From: Marinomonas gallaica
GTDB lineage: Bacteria; Pseudomonadota; Gammaproteobacteria; Pseudomonadales; Marinomonadaceae
DNA length: 64,000 nucleotides
NCBI RefSeq assembly: GCF_001639745.1
Contig: NZ_LTAX01000001.1
Span: 124,001-188,000, forward strand
Direction: 5' to 3'
In this document: piece by piece, positions 61,039-64,000 of the stretch
Position numbering within the stretch: position 1 is the stretch's first letter
How the letters are laid out: the number at the start of each line of letters is the position of its first letter
The notes under the pieces: generated by a model
Seen by the model: only the letters and a program-made list of their open reading frames with translations
Database searches by the model: none
What the model was told of the DNA's origin: nothing
Translations under genes and position numbers: made by a program

Positions 61039-62199
61039 ATGTCAAAAATGCAAGAAGAAAGGCAAATAGCTCAACGAGTTACAATCGTTGGCGCTATTTG
61101 GGATGCACTGCTAGGTATTGCTAAAATCATCGCAGGTTGGTTTTCGCAATCTCAAGCGTTAATAGCCGACGGTATCCATTCGTTATCAGACTTGGTTACT
61201 GACGTGTTCGTCGTGGTTGCCTCCAATAATGCCCGCCAAGCACCCGATAAAAATCATCCCTATGGACATTTGCGCTTTGAGACCCTGACTACTGTCATTC
61301 TTGGTATCGTGCTAATCATTGTCGCAACGGGCATTGTTTTAGAAACATTCAACAGTGATCGAACTCCGTTTGCAACTTGGTATGGTGCTGCCGCAGTCAT
61401 TTTAACGATTGTCATAAAAGAGGCTATTTTTCACTACACACGCCGTGCTGGTGAAAAAATTGGCAGCAAACTGTTGATTGCCAATGCTTGGCACAGTCGC
61501 AGTGACGCCTTATCTTCAGTAGCTGTTTTAGCGGGGTTAGTCGGGGTCTATTTTGGCTACCCATGGGCAGATAAAGCCGCCGCAGTAGTCGTAGGCCTTT
61601 TAATTGCTAAAATCGCCATCGAAATGATTTGGGATAACTTAAAAGAGTTAGTCGACACCGCACCCGACCAAAAAACGCTTGACCAGATAAAAGACACCGT
61701 AGACAGCCTTAAAAACATTATGGCGCCGCACGATATCCGAGCTCGTTCAATGGCTGGTAAAATTTTCTTGGACATGCACATCCATGTTCCTGCTCATGCC
61801 ACTGTCAGTGAAGGGCACTACTTGAGTGACTTAGTTGTCTACACCATCAAGAAAGCCCATCCGCAGGTGCAGGATGTAATGGTGCATGTGGACACAGATG
61901 ATCATATACAATCTGATACAACAGATCACGAACTCGTAGGCAGACCGCCCTCACTGCAACTACCTGCTCGCGATCAAATTCTAGCGGACCTTGGTTATAT
62001 GCTGCGCAGTCACCGCAACTACGTGGATATCGAAAAAACCCAACTGCATTACTTAAATAAGACACTCCATATTCACTTGATTGCTAACGCAAATAAAGCA
62101 CCGTCGACTGATCTGACTAAAGTTACAAATAGCATCTTATTTGATCTACAAAACTTGCCTTACGGTCAAGATCACAAGGTTTTGTGGCTGATTAACTAG
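61039..62199 (+). CDS. Cation diffusion facilitator with an extra C-terminal domain
   Basis: 386-aa proton-coupled metal exporter. Six membrane helices occupy residues about 12-205. The intramembrane metal site is formed by H47/D51 (HSLSD) and H152/D156 (HSRSD), the HD-HD pattern usual for zinc carriers; HPYGHLRFET (about 73-82) is conserved. The usual cytosolic domain (about 210-285, with several His) is followed by about 95 extra residues (RDQILADLGYMLRSH...IHLIANANKAP) that look like a second copy of the fold. No metal-responsive promoter motif is obvious. It overlaps the convergent rmuC by four bases. Confidence 0.92.
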   Translation: MSKMQEERQIAQRVTIVGAIWDALLGIAKIIAGWFSQSQALIADGIHSLSDLVTDVFVVVASNNARQAPDKNHPYGHLRFETLTTVILGIVLIIVATGIVLETFNSDRTPFATWYGAAAVILTIVIKEAIFHYTRRAGEKIGSKLLIANAWHSRSDALSSVAVLAGLVGVYFGYPWADKAAAVVVGLLIAKIAIEMIWDNLKELVDTAPDQKTLDQIKDTVDSLKNIMAPHDIRARSMAGKIFLDMHIHVPAHATVSEGHYLSDLVVYTIKKAHPQVQDVMVHVDTDDHIQSDTTDHELVGRPPSLQLPARDQILADLGYMLRSHRNYVDIEKTQLHYLNKTLHIHLIANANKAPSTDLTKVTNSILFDLQNLPYGQDHKVLWLIN

Positions 62200-63506
62200 C
62201 TCTCCTGACCGTCTAAATCATCCTCATCACTGTCTGGGAGTGAAAGCTGCTTATTAGTTTTTGCTCCCATGACTCTTAACCGCTCCGCTCTTGTTAACAA
62301 GTTACCTCGCCCAATCGTCAGCTTCTTCATTGCCTGTTCGTGACTGCGAGTCAGTGCGTCAATGCGTGTTCCGATCTCATCCATATCCTGTACAAAACCA
62401 GCGAATTTATCGTACATAGCGCCCGCTTGACGGGCGATCTCAAGTGCATTTTGACTTTGTTTTTCATTACGCCAGATGTTTTGCACTGTGCGCAATGTGG
62501 CAAGTAAGTTCGAGGGCCCCGTAATAATGATATTTTGCTCAAACGCCTCTGAAAACAAGCCATTCTCCCCTTGTAGTGCCAAAGCATAGGCGGCTTCGAT
62601 TGGGATGAACATGATGACAAAGTCGAGTGACGTGATGCCGTTTAAATCGTGATAATTTTTCGCACCAAGCTCTTTGATATGGCGACGTACAGCCTCTAAA
62701 TGCTGACGTAAGGCTTGTTGTTTTTGCAATTCATCTTCAGCTTCAACATAGGCAAGGTAGCTGACCAACACCATTTTTGAGTCGATGATGATTTGTTTGT
62801 TTTCAGGTAGATAAACAATCACATCAGGCTGATAACGCTTTCCTTCTTCGGTAGTCAGTGAGACCTGAATCTCATATTCGCGTCCTTTTTCTAATCCAGA
62901 ACGCTCTAAAATACGCTCCAGAATAACCTCACCCCAGCCACCTTGAATCTTATTCTGGCCTTTTAGTGCCTCGGTCAAGCTCATCGCATCATCGCTAATT
63001 CGCTGGTTAAGCAATTGCAGATTTTTAATTTCCTTTACCAAAGAGAAACGCTCTCGCGCTTCTTGATCATAGCTCTGCTCAACACGCTGCTGGAACTCAT
63101 TGATTTTTTGCCCTAACGGAGACAATAAGGCATGCAACTGACGCTCGTTTTCAGTCGCAAGGCGCGCGCCTTGTTGCTGTACGATGTCTTGAGCCAGTTG
63201 CTTAAACTGCACCTCGTTTTGATGCTTTTGCTGCTCAAAGAAATGTTCTTTTTGTTGCCAAATTTCCTGAGCCGCGGCGAACTGTTGCTCCAACGTTAGC
63301 GCTTCTTTTTCCAATTGATGCACTTCTTGCTGGGAACGTTGCAAAAGTTGCCGTGTTTGAAGCAATTCCTGCACAGAATTTTCATGCTCAGCCTGCCACT
63401 TACGCTGGATTCTCTGTACAATACCCCCCGCGATGGCGGTCGTGATGACAACACCTACAACACATCCCAAAGCAATCCACACAGATTGTTGCATCCAGTC
63501 TGTCAT
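62196..63506 (-). CDS. rmuC: DNA recombination protein RmuC homologue
   Basis: 436-aa protein with one N-terminal membrane helix (about 8-27), a long coiled coil (about 30-190) and the RmuC nuclease-like domain (about 195-400; GGWGEVILERILERSGL, DSKMVLVSY, DFVIMFIPIEAAYA). RmuC limits DNA inversions at short inverted repeats in E. coli; recent reports also link the family to defence against foreign DNA. It is a single gene, divergent from yigZ, and overlaps the CDF gene by four bases at its end. Confidence 0.95.
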   Translation of the reverse strand: MTDWMQQSVWIALGCVVGVVITTAIAGGIVQRIQRKWQAEHENSVQELLQTRQLLQRSQQEVHQLEKEALTLEQQFAAAQEIWQQKEHFFEQQKHQNEVQFKQLAQDIVQQQGARLATENERQLHALLSPLGQKINEFQQRVEQSYDQEARERFSLVKEIKNLQLLNQRISDDAMSLTEALKGQNKIQGGWGEVILERILERSGLEKGREYEIQVSLTTEEGKRYQPDVIVYLPENKQIIIDSKMVLVSYLAYVEAEDELQKQQALRQHLEAVRRHIKELGAKNYHDLNGITSLDFVIMFIPIEAAYALALQGENGLFSEAFEQNIIITGPSNLLATLRTVQNIWRNEKQSQNALEIARQAGAMYDKFAGFVQDMDEIGTRIDALTRSHEQAMKKLTIGRGNLLTRAERLRVMGAKTNKQLSLPDSDEDDLDGQES

Positions 63507-63558
63507 TTATTTAAACCCGCCATTTTCGTTGAAAAAACAATCGCTAAGCGAAGTTTAC

Positions 63559-64000
63559 ATGGATTACTACCAGAGCCCAACACACGAACAACGCTTTGAT
63601 CTGGAAATTAAAAATAGCCAGTTCATTACGACGATCCGGCGCACCCGTGGACGAGATGAAGCGAAAGCTTTTATTGCCGATATGAACATGCGCTATCCAG
63701 ATGCCAATCATAACTGCTGGGCATTCGTGGCAGGGCCACCTAAGAATGTTCATTTATGGGATCAAAGTGATGATGGCGAGCCAAAAGGCACAGCTGGAAA
63801 GCCCATGCTAAACGTTTTACAACATTCAAATTTTGGCGAAATCACGGTCGTTGTAACGCGTTACTTTGGCGGCATTAAGCTGGGTGCAGGTGGATTAGTC
63901 CGTGCTTACAGTCAGGCCGTTGTCGAAGCGCTTGATCAACTAGAATGGCAAGAGATATACCCACGTGAAACGGTTTCCATAAAAATCGCCTATCCTATGT
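63559..64000 (+). CDS. yigZ: YigZ/IMPACT-family protein (3' end outside window)
   Basis: First 147 codons of an IMPACT-family protein. The signature segments are present: SQFITTIRRT (about 20-29), HNCWAFVAG, DDGEPKGTAGKPML and VTRYFGGIKLGAGGLVRAYS (about 111-130). The family acts in translation control in eukaryotes; the bacterial role is unclear. It starts at ATG 63559 with a weak site, 52 bases from the divergent rmuC start. The C-terminal ferredoxin-fold part is cut off by the window end. Confidence 0.92.
   Translation, partial: MDYYQSPTHEQRFDLEIKNSQFITTIRRTRGRDEAKAFIADMNMRYPDANHNCWAFVAGPPKNVHLWDQSDDGEPKGTAGKPMLNVLQHSNFGEITVVVTRYFGGIKLGAGGLVRAYSQAVVEALDQLEWQEIYPRETVSIKIAYPM

Noticed and set aside
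1..64000. CRISPR arrays, insertion sequences, integrases, toxin-antitoxin pairs or secondary-metabolite genes
   Set aside because: Looked for on both strands; none found.

Overview
This 64 kb window is chromosomal DNA of a marine-type gammaproteobacterium. The moderate G+C content, the lipA-lipB-ybeD-dacA-rlpA-mltB-rodA-mrdA-rlmH-rsfS-nadD-proA block, the serC-pheA-tyrA/aroA-cmk-rpsA block and FabV as enoyl reductase suggest an Oceanospirillales member, most likely close to Marinomonas. This assignment is inference from gene content; there is no rRNA in the window. I found no insertion sequence, prophage, CRISPR array, tRNA or rRNA, so this is almost entirely core genome.

Layout. 1-2.3 kb (minus): pdxJ, a DTW tRNA-modification enzyme, a DUF1244 protein and the start of a LapG-type protease. 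2.4-5.1 kb: a Tag-like glycosylase, a FrnE-like oxidoreductase, Fur-boxed bfd, and two bacterioferritin subunits that split the haem and ferroxidase sites. 5.2-9.2 kb: parC, a cupin-like gene and an ABM-GNAT fusion. 9.2-9.5 kb: an intergenic region with a predicted structured small RNA. 9.5-20.3 kb (minus): lipoate synthesis, elongasome and cell-wall genes, then rlmH, rsfS, nadD and proA. 20.5-31.3 kb: trmO, then minus-strand rpsA, cmk, tyrA-aroA fusion, pheA, serC and gyrA. 31.7-36.1 kb: ubiG, yciK and a pitrilysin-like protease. 36.1-40.5 kb: a secreted unknown, fabV, a lone glycosyltransferase, small cysteine-containing proteins and a YebC/YeeN protein. 40.8-49.9 kb: a SulP transporter, a BaeSR-like two-component pair, an AEC transporter, a Fur-boxed AraC-like regulator with flavodoxin, DUF3301, and a chemoreceptor. 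50-64 kb: gltX, xni, a DUF4139-like exported protein, tolC, apeB, prc, DUF2788, a YbfE-like protein, tdk, rdgC, a CDF transporter, rmuC and the start of yigZ.

Genes acting together. The shikimate/aromatic and serine branch (serC, pheA, tyrA-aroA) sits beside nucleotide and translation genes (cmk, rpsA). The PBP2-RodA-MltB-RlpA-DacA set builds and trims the lateral wall. Bfd plus the two bacterioferritin subunits form an iron store/release module, and the flavodoxin unit is a second iron-responsive site.

Most notable observations: (1) the EPSP-synthase half of the TyrA-AroA fusion keeps its fold-level similarity but has lost most catalytic residues, so it looks like a pseudo-enzyme domain; (2) a coherent promoter-structure-terminator signature for an unannotated RNA at 9285-9417; (3) the split bacterioferritin pair; (4) three successive hairpins in the rpsA leader; (5) several perfect hairpins that overlap stop codons or the ends of coding sequences.
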